From positions 1-64,000 of the forward strand of contig JANQEO010000245.1 of the NCBI GenBank assembly GCA_028278325.1: a stretch of 64,000 nt of DNA. The letters run 5' to 3'. Below are positions 44,413-53,200 of the stretch, in pieces. The position numbers were made by a program, and so were the translations under genes. Position 1 is the stretch's first letter; each line of letters begins with the position of its first letter. Origin of the DNA: Candidatus Binatia bacterium. Lineage in GTDB: Bacteria > Desulfobacterota > Binatia > UBA1149 > JAJCZL01. Below the pieces are notes generated by a model. It made no database searches. It was not told where the DNA came from and saw nothing but the letters and a program-made list of their open reading frames with translations.

Positions 44413-44811
44413 CTACCTGGACTTGCGGCGTCTGCTAGTAGACTTCGACTTGGAGGATTTGGTCGCCTTGGCTGCCTTGGTCCTCGAGCGTGTCGTCTTG
44501 GGGCTCGCCTTGTGTCCGTTGAGCGAGGCCATATCGGCGGTAAGCCGGTCCAGCTTCTTGCTCACGTTGACCAGATTGCCCTGAAGGCTATCGATCTTGG
44601 TCAACAGCCGGTGGTAGTCACGCTTGGTCGGCAGGGATGCCAACGACATCAGGCCTTCGATGTTGCGGTCGACGGTGGCCTTGGTCCACGCGGCGCCGTC
44701 GATGGCCCCGCCGATCACGTTGCCCACCCTGTCGACCCCGATGGTATTGGCAACGCCACTGATCCAGTCGCCTACGCCGCTCGCACCCTTGCTGGCCCTT
44801 TGTTTCGCCAT
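44413..44811 (-). CDS. Phasin-like coiled-coil protein with histone-H1-like tail
   Basis: This 132-residue protein starts at ATG 44811, supported by a GCGAGG ribosome site and a promoter upstream. Residues about 1-55 are Gly/Ala-rich and helical; residues about 55-90 (LPTKRDYHRLLTKIDSLQ and LDRLTADMASL) form a heptad coiled coil like that found after LPT/S-R-x-D in phasin-type proteins of polyhydroxyalkanoate granules. The last 40 residues are Lys, Ser, Thr, Arg and Ala only, as in bacterial histone-H1-like tails. It could bind granules, DNA or both. No PHA synthase is nearby. Function is inferred from composition only. Confidence 0.65.
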   Translation of the reverse strand: MAKQRASKGASGVGDWISGVANTIGVDRVGNVIGGAIDGAAWTKATVDRNIEGLMSLASLPTKRDYHRLLTKIDSLQGNLVNVSKKLDRLTADMASLNGHKASPKTTRSRTKAAKATKSSKSKSTSRRRKSR

Positions 44812-44832
44812 GGAAAACCTCGCTTGGCCGGT

Positions 44833-44861
44833 ACTATAGGGTCGCCGGCCCAACCGGGCAA
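44833..44861 (-). promoter_or_regulatory. Candidate promoter of the phasin-like gene
   Basis: On the minus strand TTGCCC (44861-44856) and TATAGT (44838-44833) are 17 bases apart. Transcription would start near 44826, giving a leader of about 15 bases with AGCGAGG 8 bases before the ATG at 44811. Confidence 0.5.
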
Positions 44862-44951
44862 CCCTGAAGCGGGCCTTCCATGCACGGTTGGCACGGTTGC
44901 CCGCGACGGCCGGCCTTGCTAAAAGTTCCGGCTGACCGTGGCCGGCAGCCC

Positions 44952-45422
44952 ATGAAGTCGTACAAGCTCTCCATTAGCTCAGCGTTCATCCCCGCCGCAT
45001 CGTGCTTGCTGGCGGCACTCCTGCTGGTGGCCGCGTCGGCGTCTCAGGCGGGTCAAACGACGTACTTCCGCACCGACACTCCTGAGTTCAAAGAGAGCGC
45101 CAAGCTCGGCAAGCAGATGTTCGAAGCCTACCGCTGCGCCCAGTGCCACGCTACGGGTGAGGGGCAGCCCCTGACCGACGACATCATCGCTCCCAACTTG
45201 ATCCTGACCAAGGAAAGGCTGAGGCCCGAGTGGATTCTTGCCTGGCTCATGGACCCCCAGGCCATACAGCCTGGCACCAAGATGCCCAACTTCTTCAGCT
45301 TCAACGAGGACGACGACTACAATCTGATCTTTTCCGACACGGACGCCCACGACCAGTACAAGATCATCGTCGCCCTGCGCGACTACCTGATGGTATTGGG
45401 CGGCCCCAACGAACCGCAGTAG
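44952..45422 (+). CDS. Secreted monoheme c-type cytochrome
   Basis: This 156-residue protein has a long signal peptide (about 1-33, ending SQA) or an uncleaved anchor, one heme-binding motif CAQCH, and GTKMPNFFSF, whose Met is the probable sixth ligand. LGKQMFEAYRCAQCHA and a WILAWLMDPQAIQPG segment are typical of cytochrome c subunits of oxidase or reductase chains. It should sit in the periplasm and carry one electron. No oxidase or reductase gene is near, so its partners are unknown. The ATG at 44952 is chosen because the signal peptide starts there; the frame extends to 44880. Its stop is 14 bases from the opposing gene. Confidence 0.9.
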   Translation: MKSYKLSISSAFIPAASCLLAALLLVAASASQAGQTTYFRTDTPEFKESAKLGKQMFEAYRCAQCHATGEGQPLTDDIIAPNLILTKERLRPEWILAWLMDPQAIQPGTKMPNFFSFNEDDDYNLIFSDTDAHDQYKIIVALRDYLMVLGGPNEPQ

Positions 45423-45436
45423 CCGCTAACCCCGGA

Positions 45437-46756
45437 TCAATTTCCGGCCCCGAACTCCGACGACAACTCCTCCACGCCGGCGAGAGTGCGCGCCGTCGCC
45501 GAGTCCATCAACTCGCTCGTGAGCGCGGCAACATCGGCGCCGCCCGACGAGGACACGACGGCTTCCTGAAGGGAAGCGACATCATCGGAAAACCCCTTCT
45601 CGACACCGTCCCAGAACGCACGCGCCACGGGAGCCCTGACAGCAAGGTCCTGCTCGATAACCGCCTGCAGTCCCTTCAAACGCCACCACATGCCGCCTAC
45701 CTCGCTGCTGTCTCCTCCGATGCTGAGCTCGCCCGGGAGCCGGCCTTCGACGAACAGGGGCAGGTAAGGAGTCACGCAAGGATTGGCGAAGGCGCCCCAA
45801 TACACCGTGAGTTCACCATCGCGGCGAGGATACTCGACTACTGCCGAAGCCGTGGTCGACTGCAGACCGCCACCGTGGGCGCACACGCTGTAATACTCGT
45901 TCTGATCGGGAGAGAAGGAACCGGAGAAGTACGGCTTGCCGTCGTTGTGGTCTCTCATCAGGGCACGGACGTCTGCCGCCGAAACCTTGGAAGCGCCCGC
46001 CAAGGCGCACGCTCGCTCGTGGCGTGAGAGCGAGATGATCGGGGGAACCGCGGACGCATCGCGATAGGCCGCGGCGAAATCGAAACGGCTGTCTTGTCCG
46101 CGCTGCCACCACCCCTGTTCGCGGGCATGCTGCTCACACTCGCTCGAGAGTCTCTTCCAGTCCGTCGTGATCGTCGTATGGTTGGTTGCACTACCCGTGC
46201 CCGTTATTTCCTTGAGGGCCCAATTGGCCGCCGAAGCCTCGAGCAGCCAAGCTCCGTCGCTGTCGGCAACCAGAAAAGAGTTGTGGTAGGGCCAATGAAG
46301 GTCGCTGTAACCGGAACCACCCTGCCCGTAACGCTCCAGGTGTTCGATGATTACATCGACGGCCTGCTCGCGGTCCTTCCCCCTTTCGAGAGCCAAGCGC
46401 ACCAGATCCATCCCCAAGAGACCGACTTCGGCGACCGGATCCTTCGTGTAGATGCTGTGGTTGCCGACGACGACTCCACATTCGTTGAGGCCGTGCTCGA
46501 ACCCCCACAACCAGTACGGTCGAGAGCCGAGCACGGCGTAGGTAGACCCTGCTTGGTCGATCTCGATGTACTGACACCGCAACCTGTCGTTCGCGCCGTA
46601 GGTTCCGGCAGGCACTGAGGTGAGTGGCTGGCACTCCATCGGCGGCCGGTCGCTGTTTTTCGCGAAGATAGCCGCAGCCGAGCTGCTGCGCTCGGCCTCG
46701 ACGAAAAAACTGTCGCAAGAAGCGGGATAGAATCCGTGCGGGGTTTCTTCAGGCAC
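45437..46756 (-). CDS. Secernin-like C69-family Ntn hydrolase
   Basis: This 439-residue protein resembles secernins and C69 dipeptidases. The conserved Cys is at position 14 in PASCDSFFV, followed by FAKNSDRPPMECQ; GFEHGLNECGVVVGN and NSFLVADSDGAWLLE are family blocks. In Ntn hydrolases the Cys becomes N-terminal after removal of the residues before it. Here 13 residues would be removed or, as in secernins, processing may not occur. The substrate is unknown. The GTG start overlaps the acpS stop by 8 bases. It is the last gene of the run after ftsZ. Confidence 0.85.
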   Translation of the reverse strand: MPEETPHGFYPASCDSFFVEAERSSSAAAIFAKNSDRPPMECQPLTSVPAGTYGANDRLRCQYIEIDQAGSTYAVLGSRPYWLWGFEHGLNECGVVVGNHSIYTKDPVAEVGLLGMDLVRLALERGKDREQAVDVIIEHLERYGQGGSGYSDLHWPYHNSFLVADSDGAWLLEASAANWALKEITGTGSATNHTTITTDWKRLSSECEQHAREQGWWQRGQDSRFDFAAAYRDASAVPPIISLSRHERACALAGASKVSAADVRALMRDHNDGKPYFSGSFSPDQNEYYSVCAHGGGLQSTTASAVVEYPRRDGELTVYWGAFANPCVTPYLPLFVEGRLPGELSIGGDSSEVGGMWWRLKGLQAVIEQDLAVRAPVARAFWDGVEKGFSDDVASLQEAVVSSSGGADVAALTSELMDSATARTLAGVEELSSEFGAGN

Positions 46757-47138
46757 TTTCCAGCACCACCTGCGCCGCGGCGAGCCGGGCGTCGTGGCTC
46801 AAGCTCACGTGAATCCTGGCCGCGCCGAGCAGCTTGGCCCTCTCCGCGATGCGCCCGTGCAGAGCGACGCTTGGCTTTCCACTTTCGGCGTTGATCACTT
46901 CGACATCGCGCCATGCCATCGTGAACTCCCGATCACCCGACAGCGCTTTGAACACGGCCTCCTTGGCCGCGAATCTGGCGGCATAGGCTTGCTCGGCGCC
47001 ACGGCGAGCCTCACAGTAATCGCGCTCGCGGTCGGTAAACACACGCCGCTTGAAACGGGCTCCACGGGTAGGATGAGACAACGCGTCGCCGAGCCTGTCG
47101 ACGTCCACGACGTCGAGTCCGATTCCCAACACCGCCAT
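46749..47138 (-). CDS. acpS: Holo-acyl-carrier-protein synthase
   Basis: This 129-residue enzyme transfers the phosphopantetheine arm from CoA to acyl carrier protein. GIGLDVVDVDRL near the N-terminus and RFAAKEAVFKAL in the middle carry the magnesium and catalytic residues. VSLSHDARLAAA ends it. The ATG at 47138 overlaps the stop of the radical SAM gene as TGATG; a longer frame to 47222 lies inside that gene. It links lipid synthesis to the dcw-adjacent unit. Confidence 0.96.
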   Translation of the reverse strand: MAVLGIGLDVVDVDRLGDALSHPTRGARFKRRVFTDRERDYCEARRGAEQAYAARFAAKEAVFKALSGDREFTMAWRDVEVINAESGKPSVALHGRIAERAKLLGAARIHVSLSHDARLAAAQVVLESA

Positions 47139-48808
47139 CAACAAGCTCCGCAGGTCGTGCAGGTTGCAACATCGCACGGTTCGGTCTCGCGGCCCGACAA
47201 TGCGCGGCGACGCTCGAGCCACAGATAGTCCTTGTCTATGTGGTGATCGATGAAGTCCCAGGGCAGAAGATCGTCGTAGTCGTAACTACGGTGGACGAAA
47301 TCGTCGGGTTGAAAGTCGATATCGGGGTGACGGCCGCGGCGCATCTCCTGAATCTGCTGCCACCAGCCGCTGCCGCCTGCGGCAAGCGCCTCGACCACGG
47401 ATGCGACACGCCTATCGCCTCGCGACAACAGAGTCTGGAGATAGGCTTCGCGCGGCGACTCACTGTCGAAGTCGACGTTAGCCAGTCCACCGAAACGGCG
47501 TCGCAATGATGCGATCTTGCGCTGAGCGCTGGAGACTTCGAGCATCGGATCCCACTGAAAGGGCGTCCACGGTTTGGGAACGAAGGGATTCACCGAGACC
47601 TTTATCCGACCCACGCGCCCTCGCCCACGCCCGTGTCCCAGCATGGTCGCCCGTACTTTGTCAGTCAGATCGTAGATCGCATCTACATCCTCTTCGGTCT
47701 CGGTGGGCAGCGCACACATGAAATAGAGCTTGAGTGAATCGACTCCGTCACCCACGACGAGGTCGGCCGCGCGCATGATCTCGTCCTCGCTCAGGTTCTT
47801 GTTGATGACACGCCGCATGCGCTCGCTTCCCGCTTCCGGGGCCACGGTCACCGAACGGGTGCCGCTGCTCCCCAAGGCCCGCGCCAGGCGGGGTGAAATC
47901 ATGTCGGCCTTGAGCGACGAGGGCGAGACCCTACCGCCGCTGGCACCGACCTTCTCGCACACCACGGGTAGACCCGGATGGCTGGCCAGTTCCGCTCCGA
48001 CCAAGCCGATGGTGCCGGAGTACTGCAGACCGGCCAGGGAATCCTGGATGACGCCTGCGTTGCCGCGGTGACGCACGGGCCTGTACATGAAACCGGCTGC
48101 GCAGAACCTGCACCCCCACTCGCACCCGCGGCTGGTCTCGACGAGGTAGTGATCGCCGAAGACGGAATCGGGCGCCACGACAGTTGTCGTCGCCGGCGCG
48201 GCGTCTAGATCGCGAAGGTAGCGCCGCTTGACCGTACGGGACGATCGCGGTTCGGCCGTTCGTAGGAAATCCGGGCGATAGGCTCCCTCGACGGCCGAGA
48301 GCCTCTCGAGCAGCCCCTCGAAGCCGATGCCGGCCCAACCCGCAGCACCGCGGAACGATTCCGGAATCATCTCCTCACCCTCGCCGATCAGGAACAGATC
48401 AAAGAAGGGCGCCACGGGCTCGGGGTTCAGAAAGGTCGCAGGTCCGCCGGCCAGCAACAGAGGCCACGCCCTGCCACTGTCACGGCGCAGAGAAGAGCGG
48501 GCGGGAATGCCGGCCGCGTTGAGTACCCTTACGATGTTGGGGTAGTCGCTCTCGAACGACAAAGAAAAAGCTACTACATCGAAGTCGCCGAGCGCACGTC
48601 CGGACTCGAGGCTGTAAGCACCCCGGCCGTCCTCTCCAAGGAATGCACGCTCGCAGTAGACGCCGTCCGTGGTCGCAAGGATCTTGTAGACGGCTTGAAA
48701 ACCGAGGTTCGCCATCCCCACGCCGTAGGCGTTCGGGTAGACGAGACACACGGAAACCGTGCCGGAAGGGTTGGGACGGAATAAAAGCTGTTCTCGACCG
48801 GGGCTCAA
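47138..48808 (-). CDS. B12-binding-type radical SAM protein (TIGR03960-like)
   Basis: This 556-residue protein has an N-terminal cobalamin-binding-like domain (VCLVYPNAYGVGMANLGFQ, VVAFSLSFESDYPN, LLLAGGPATFLNPEP) and a radical SAM core with SRGCEWGCRFC. APEAGSERMRRVINK and YFMCALPTETEEDV are typical of the family. It ends in a Cys-rich tail CTTCGAC. The reaction is unknown; members are widespread, some fused to a DUF2344 domain that is absent here. The start is a TTG at 48808, as a stop lies in frame just upstream; no ribosome site is visible, and TATACT stands 11 bases before the TTG. Confidence 0.9.
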   Translation of the reverse strand: MSPGREQLLFRPNPSGTVSVCLVYPNAYGVGMANLGFQAVYKILATTDGVYCERAFLGEDGRGAYSLESGRALGDFDVVAFSLSFESDYPNIVRVLNAAGIPARSSLRRDSGRAWPLLLAGGPATFLNPEPVAPFFDLFLIGEGEEMIPESFRGAAGWAGIGFEGLLERLSAVEGAYRPDFLRTAEPRSSRTVKRRYLRDLDAAPATTTVVAPDSVFGDHYLVETSRGCEWGCRFCAAGFMYRPVRHRGNAGVIQDSLAGLQYSGTIGLVGAELASHPGLPVVCEKVGASGGRVSPSSLKADMISPRLARALGSSGTRSVTVAPEAGSERMRRVINKNLSEDEIMRAADLVVGDGVDSLKLYFMCALPTETEEDVDAIYDLTDKVRATMLGHGRGRGRVGRIKVSVNPFVPKPWTPFQWDPMLEVSSAQRKIASLRRRFGGLANVDFDSESPREAYLQTLLSRGDRRVASVVEALAAGGSGWWQQIQEMRRGRHPDIDFQPDDFVHRSYDYDDLLPWDFIDHHIDKDYLWLERRRALSGRETEPCDVATCTTCGAC

Positions 48809-48857
48809 AACCGGCGCAGAGTATAACTACGCCGCGCGGCAGAACCCAGGCTCGCCG

Positions 48858-50111
48858 CTAACGGATGCGCGTGCTGCGGTCGCGCCAGCGCCGTCTCAGA
48901 TAAGCGGGAATGTCGAGTGAGCGGGGCTCCTCCTCGCCGACGTCCTCGAAGGCGAACTCGTCGCGCGCGGGCTCCAGTTCGGGCTCCACATCGGGGACCG
49001 GCGGCGCGGCAGCAGCAGGCTCTATTTCTTCTATCGAGTCGTCGAGGAGAACCCGCCGCGCTCGCGGCTTCGTCTCCAAGGGGAGCTCGGTTTCGACCTC
49101 GGGGGCCCGCCGCGGAGGCGCCACAGCCTCGACGCTCGGGCTCGGCGCAGCGATACGATCGCCGAATCCCGTCGCGATGACGGTGATCCTCACCTCGTCA
49201 TCGAGGGTGGTGTCGTGGACCAGTCCGACGATGATGTTGGCATCCTCGTGCGCCTGTTCCTGTACGAGATCGACTGCGTCGTTCATTTCTTGGATGCCGA
49301 AGTCTTCACTGGCCGTGATGTTGACCAGGACGCCCCTCGCACCACCGATGGACACGTCTTCCAGGAGCGGGCTCGAAATAGCGGAGGTCGCGGCGTCGAT
49401 CGAGCGGGCTTCTCCACCACCGACTCCGGCGCCCATCATGGCCATACCCATCTCGCCCATGATCGCTCTCACGTCGGCAAAGTCGACGTTGATGAGGCCC
49501 GGCTCGGTGATGATCTGAGAGATTCCGCGAACCGCTTGAAACAGTACGTCGTCGGCCTGAGCGAAAGCTTCCTTGGTAGTGGTGGTGCGGCCGGATATCT
49601 CGATGAGGCGCTGGTTGGGGATCACGATCAGGGTGTCGACAGCAGAACGCAGCTCACGGATTCCCTCGGCTGCCTGTGCCTGACGCTTCTTGCCTTCGAA
49701 GTTGAAAGGCTTGGTAACTACACCGACGGTCAGCGCACCCAGATCCTTGGCGATGCGCGCAATGACGGGTGCCCCACCGGTGCCGGTGCCACCGCCCATG
49801 CCGCAGGTAACAAAGACCATGTCGCAACCGACGAGCTCTTCCTGCAACAGCTCTTCCTGTTCGAGTGCGGATTTGCGCCCAACCTCAGGATTGCCGCCTG
49901 CGCCCAGCCCCTTGGTCAGCTCGGCGCCGATCTGGAGCTTCACCGCAGCCTCACTACTACCCAGCGCTTGAACGTCGGTGTTGGCGACGATGAAGTCTAC
50001 GCCGGTAAGCTGCGCGCTTATCATCGTCGTGACGGCGTTGCCGCCGCCACCCCCCACGCCGATAACGGCGATGCGCGCACTATTCTGGTTGGTACCCACC
50101 AACTCGATCAT
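48858..50111 (-). CDS. ftsZ: Cell division protein FtsZ
   Basis: This 417-residue tubulin homologue forms the Z ring. [10 protein letters not shown] is near the N-terminus, the GTP signature [13 protein letters not shown] is near residue 107, and the T7 synergy segment is [14 protein letters not shown]. After the GTPase core (to about 315) comes a Pro/Glu-rich linker, then the conserved C-terminal peptide with [10 protein letters not shown] that binds FtsA and other partners. GGAGGTGGGG precedes the ATG. It follows ftsA by 80 bases. Confidence 0.98.
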   Translation of the reverse strand: MIELVGTNQNSARIAVIGVGGGGGNAVTTMISAQLTGVDFIVANTDVQALGSSEAAVKLQIGAELTKGLGAGGNPEVGRKSALEQEELLQEELVGCDMVFVTCGMGGGTGTGGAPVIARIAKDLGALTVGVVTKPFNFEGKKRQAQAAEGIRELRSAVDTLIVIPNQRLIEISGRTTTTKEAFAQADDVLFQAVRGISQIITEPGLINVDFADVRAIMGEMGMAMMGAGVGGGEARSIDAATSAISSPLLEDVSIGGARGVLVNITASEDFGIQEMNDAVDLVQEQAHEDANIIVGLVHDTTLDDEVRITVIATGFGDRIAAPSPSVEAVAPPRRAPEVETELPLETKPRARRVLLDDSIEEIEPAAAAPPVPDVEPELEPARDEFAFEDVGEEEPRSLDIPAYLRRRWRDRSTRIR

Positions 50112-50191
50112 CTACCCCACCTCCTAGGCCACCGGGTACAGGAATGTACAAGATACATGCTCGACTGCAGGAATGCGAGATTCCACGCAGC

Positions 50192-51412
50192 CTAAAAGAA
50201 CTCTCTCCACTTACGCCACAGCCACTGCGGCATGATGCGCGCGCCTACTCCGACGCCCCAACCGTCCGCCAGGTCGTGCTCCCTGACGCCGTGAACCAAA
50301 CCGACCGCCGCCGACCATGTCGGATCGTCGACTTCTTCGCTGAGCCCCGTCACACCCAAGGGCTCACCGACCCGGACCGAGCTCTGCAGAACGCGCGAGG
50401 CCAGATCGGCGATACCTTTGGTCATCGCCACGCCTCCGGTGAGAACGATACCCGAGGTGAGCATCTCGCCGTACCCCGCCCTCACGATCGCATCGCCCAC
50501 CATCTCGAAGATCTCTTCCAAGCGAGGCTCGATGATGTCGGCAACCAGCTTCTGGCTGATGATGCGGGGCGCCCTGCCGCCGACGCCGTCGACTTCGACC
50601 GTCGCATGCTTCTCCACTTGGGAGGCCACAGCACAGCCGCGGTGTTTCTTGAGCGCTTCGGCCTCGCTGACCGAGGTCTCCAGAACGTGAGCAAGATCGT
50701 TGGTGACGGCCAGGCCTGCCACAGGGATCACGCAGGAATGAACGACCACGCCGGAGTGATAGACGGCGATGTCGACGGTACCGGCGCCGATGTCTACCAC
50801 GGCTACGCCGAGTTCCTTCTCCTCGGGCTCGAGCACCGCCTCGCCCGCGACCAGCGATGAAGAGAGCATCTCCGTGACGCTCAGGCCCGCCTTGTTACAG
50901 CATTTCTTGACGTTGCCGAGGGCGGACTCACAGCCGGAGATGATGTGAAGGTTGGCTTCGAGCCTCACGCCGCTCATCCCGACGGGATACTGGATGCCTC
51001 CCTGCCCGTCGACGATGTATTCGCGGCATATCAGGTGCAGGATTTTCTGATCGGCCGGGAGTGGCACCGCCTGCGCGGCTTCGATGACCCGCCGCGCGGC
51101 CCGCGCCGAGACCTCACCGTTGTCGACCGCAACCACGCCGTGGCTGTTCGTGCCGCGCACGTGATCGCCGGAAACGGCCACGCTGACCCTGTGGATCTGA
51201 CAGCCGGCCATCAGTTCTGCCTCGCTGAGTGCAACGGCTATGGCCTGGGCCGTCTTGTCGACGTCGCACACACGCCCGGAGCGTATACCGCGCGACAAAG
51301 CGGTACCGACGCCGAGGACCTCGATGCCCCCCTCTCCGGGCTCTGCGATTACGATGGCGACTTTCTGAGTGCCGATATCGAGTCCGGCAAGAATCGGTCG
51401 TCGCTTAGCCAC
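50192..51412 (-). CDS. ftsA: Cell division protein FtsA
   Basis: This 406-residue actin-like ATPase tethers FtsZ to the membrane. LAGLDIGTQKVAIVI at the start, VAVVDIGAGTVDIAVYH in the middle and VLTGGVAMTKGIADLA near the end are actin-fold ATP-site elements. The C-terminus WLWRKWREFF is the amphipathic membrane-binding helix. The GTG at 51412, preceded by a G-rich ribosome site, overlaps the ftsQ stop by 8 bases; the open frame to 51499 runs into ftsQ. Confidence 0.97.
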   Translation of the reverse strand: MAKRRPILAGLDIGTQKVAIVIAEPGEGGIEVLGVGTALSRGIRSGRVCDVDKTAQAIAVALSEAELMAGCQIHRVSVAVSGDHVRGTNSHGVVAVDNGEVSARAARRVIEAAQAVPLPADQKILHLICREYIVDGQGGIQYPVGMSGVRLEANLHIISGCESALGNVKKCCNKAGLSVTEMLSSSLVAGEAVLEPEEKELGVAVVDIGAGTVDIAVYHSGVVVHSCVIPVAGLAVTNDLAHVLETSVSEAEALKKHRGCAVASQVEKHATVEVDGVGGRAPRIISQKLVADIIEPRLEEIFEMVGDAIVRAGYGEMLTSGIVLTGGVAMTKGIADLASRVLQSSVRVGEPLGVTGLSEEVDDPTWSAAVGLVHGVREHDLADGWGVGVGARIMPQWLWRKWREFF

Positions 51413-52268
51413 GCTCCCCCCCGCTCGCTTCTGCGGTCGCCAGCCTGCTCCCGCCGGCCTCGCGATGGACCCGCGACAACAAGACGGGCAACTGCCCATC
51501 GCGGGCGCGTACCACCGCCCGGCCCTCCAGCGACAAGTCTATCTGCTCGATCTCGCGCCCGTCGCCGCTCACGCTACGGAGCACGACCTGAAGACGCCGA
51601 ATGGCGGAAGCGGCGTCCACGCGCCGGCCGAGCATCACGGGAATCCCGGGCTCATCGAGATACAACCACATCAGACCATCCGCACCCACATCCACCTGGG
51701 ACGCCTCGACCCCGGCGGCTTCGGCCGCGAAAACCAGTTGCATCGACCTGCGCAGTGCCGCCCTTCGGGCACCGAGCGAGTCGGCTTCGCTCCAACCGGT
51801 CAGGTAAGGAACATCGGGGTACTTTCCCGACGGCTCCTGATAGACCATCCCGGCGGCGTCAACGAGGAAGACGCGGCCACCATGAATTGTAGCGGCGACG
51901 GCCTCGCGTTTATAGACCCGCAGGATCACCTCGCTGGGGAAGCGGCGCTCGAGCTCGGCCTCGCGCACCCAGGGCAGCTCTGCGATCGAGCTCTCGACCG
52001 TGACCGGATCGATGCTCCACAGGCTCGTTCCCTCGTAGAGCGCGCCGCGCGCAACCAGCGCGCCCGGGTCGTCCAACTTGACGTCACTGATCAGCCTGAT
52101 GGATTCCAGGCCGAAGTACGGGTGTGAGACCGCGCTGGGGACGACATGGCTGGTCAGCCCGTAAGCCACACCGGCCACGACAGTGGAGCCGGCCGCCAGG
52201 AAAACGGCGAGACGACCGGCGCTGAAAGCTTTGCTCTTTAGCTCTCTAAGAAGAGGCCTTAACCACAT
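51405..52268 (-). CDS. ftsQ: Cell division protein FtsQ
   Basis: This 287-residue bitopic protein has a basic cytoplasmic end, one transmembrane helix (about 19-40), then a POTRA domain beginning near LESIRLISDVKL and ending ELPWVREAELERRFPSEVILRVYKREAVA. It recruits FtsB/FtsL and later divisome proteins. The start is ATG 52268 or the GTG two codons upstream; both lie in the end of murB. No ddl gene is found between murB and ftsQ. It overlaps ftsA. Confidence 0.95.
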   Translation of the reverse strand: MWLRPLLRELKSKAFSAGRLAVFLAAGSTVVAGVAYGLTSHVVPSAVSHPYFGLESIRLISDVKLDDPGALVARGALYEGTSLWSIDPVTVESSIAELPWVREAELERRFPSEVILRVYKREAVAATIHGGRVFLVDAAGMVYQEPSGKYPDVPYLTGWSEADSLGARRAALRRSMQLVFAAEAAGVEASQVDVGADGLMWLYLDEPGIPVMLGRRVDAASAIRRLQVVLRSVSGDGREIEQIDLSLEGRAVVRARDGQLPVLLSRVHREAGGSRLATAEASGGERG

Positions 52269-53200
52269 CCCCACTCACCGATGAGTCGCACCTCCGGCTC
52301 CAGCCAGATTCCGCTCCTCTTCCACACCTCATCCTGCATGAGCCCCATCAGCTTGCGCACGTCGTCAGCCTTGGCACTGCCCAAATTCACTATGAAGTTG
52401 GAGTGTTCGGGCGAAATCTGGGCCCCGCCGATGACGGTTCCCTTGAGCCCGGCACGCTCCAACAGCCTGCCCGCATACTCATTCGGAGGATTCTTGAACA
52501 CCGAGCCGGCGTTGGGGAACCCCAGCGGCTGGCCCTTTCTGCGCTTCTGTTGAACCGTCTCGACGATTCTCCTCAACCTCCCAGCAGACGAGCGCAGTAG
52601 CAGAAAACTAACAGAGAATATCATGACATCGGCGTCGAGCGCCAGATGGCGGTAGGAAAATTCCAGCTCGCTCTTGTCGATGGAAAGCCTGCGGCCGTCC
52701 TTTCTTACCGCTTGAACCGCGCTTATCGCCTCACCGATCTCCCCACCGAAGGCTCCCGCGTTCATCAACGCGGCGCCGCCCACCGTGCCGGGAATTCCGG
52801 CGGCGAATTCCAAACCTTGAAGGCCGCGCTCGACGCTCTCACGCACCAAGCGCGTAAGACGCGTGGCGGCTCCCACATCCACGCTACAGTCGCGCTCACT
52901 TTCAGAGCCCCAGCGTATGTAGTCGAAGGCGCGCCCCAGGCGCAGCACCAAGCCGCGAATCCCCCGGTCCGCGATCAGAACGTTGGTTCCTCCGCCAAGA
53001 TAGCTGACCGGGACATCCAATCGTGCCGCCGCCGCGAGTGCCGAGCACAGTTCGTCGGGGCCGGGAGGATCGAAGAAGACGTCGGCGCTACCACCGACGT
53101 TGAAGCTGGTATGGCGCCCCATCGGCTCATCGAGACGAAGGGCTGACTGGGGGAGGTCGGAAAGTTCCTCGAGGAACTCCTTGTAGTCTTCAGCCGCCAA
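52259..53200 (-). CDS. murB: UDP-N-acetylenolpyruvoylglucosamine reductase
   Basis: This 313-residue FAD enzyme reduces the enolpyruvyl group to form UDP-MurNAc. RHTSFNVGGSADVFFDP and VSYLGGGTNVLIADRGIRG bind FAD; GIPGTVGGAALMNAGAFGGEI and GSVFKNP (with the catalytic Ser) follow. It is the shorter type without the extra loop of E. coli. The start is a TTG overlapping the murC stop by 11 bases. It continues into ftsQ. Confidence 0.96.
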   Translation of the reverse strand: MAAEDYKEFLEELSDLPQSALRLDEPMGRHTSFNVGGSADVFFDPPGPDELCSALAAAARLDVPVSYLGGGTNVLIADRGIRGLVLRLGRAFDYIRWGSESERDCSVDVGAATRLTRLVRESVERGLQGLEFAAGIPGTVGGAALMNAGAFGGEIGEAISAVQAVRKDGRRLSIDKSELEFSYRHLALDADVMIFSVSFLLLRSSAGRLRRIVETVQQKRRKGQPLGFPNAGSVFKNPPNEYAGRLLERAGLKGTVIGGAQISPEHSNFIVNLGSAKADDVRKLMGLMQDEVWKRSGIWLEPEVRLIGEWGCG

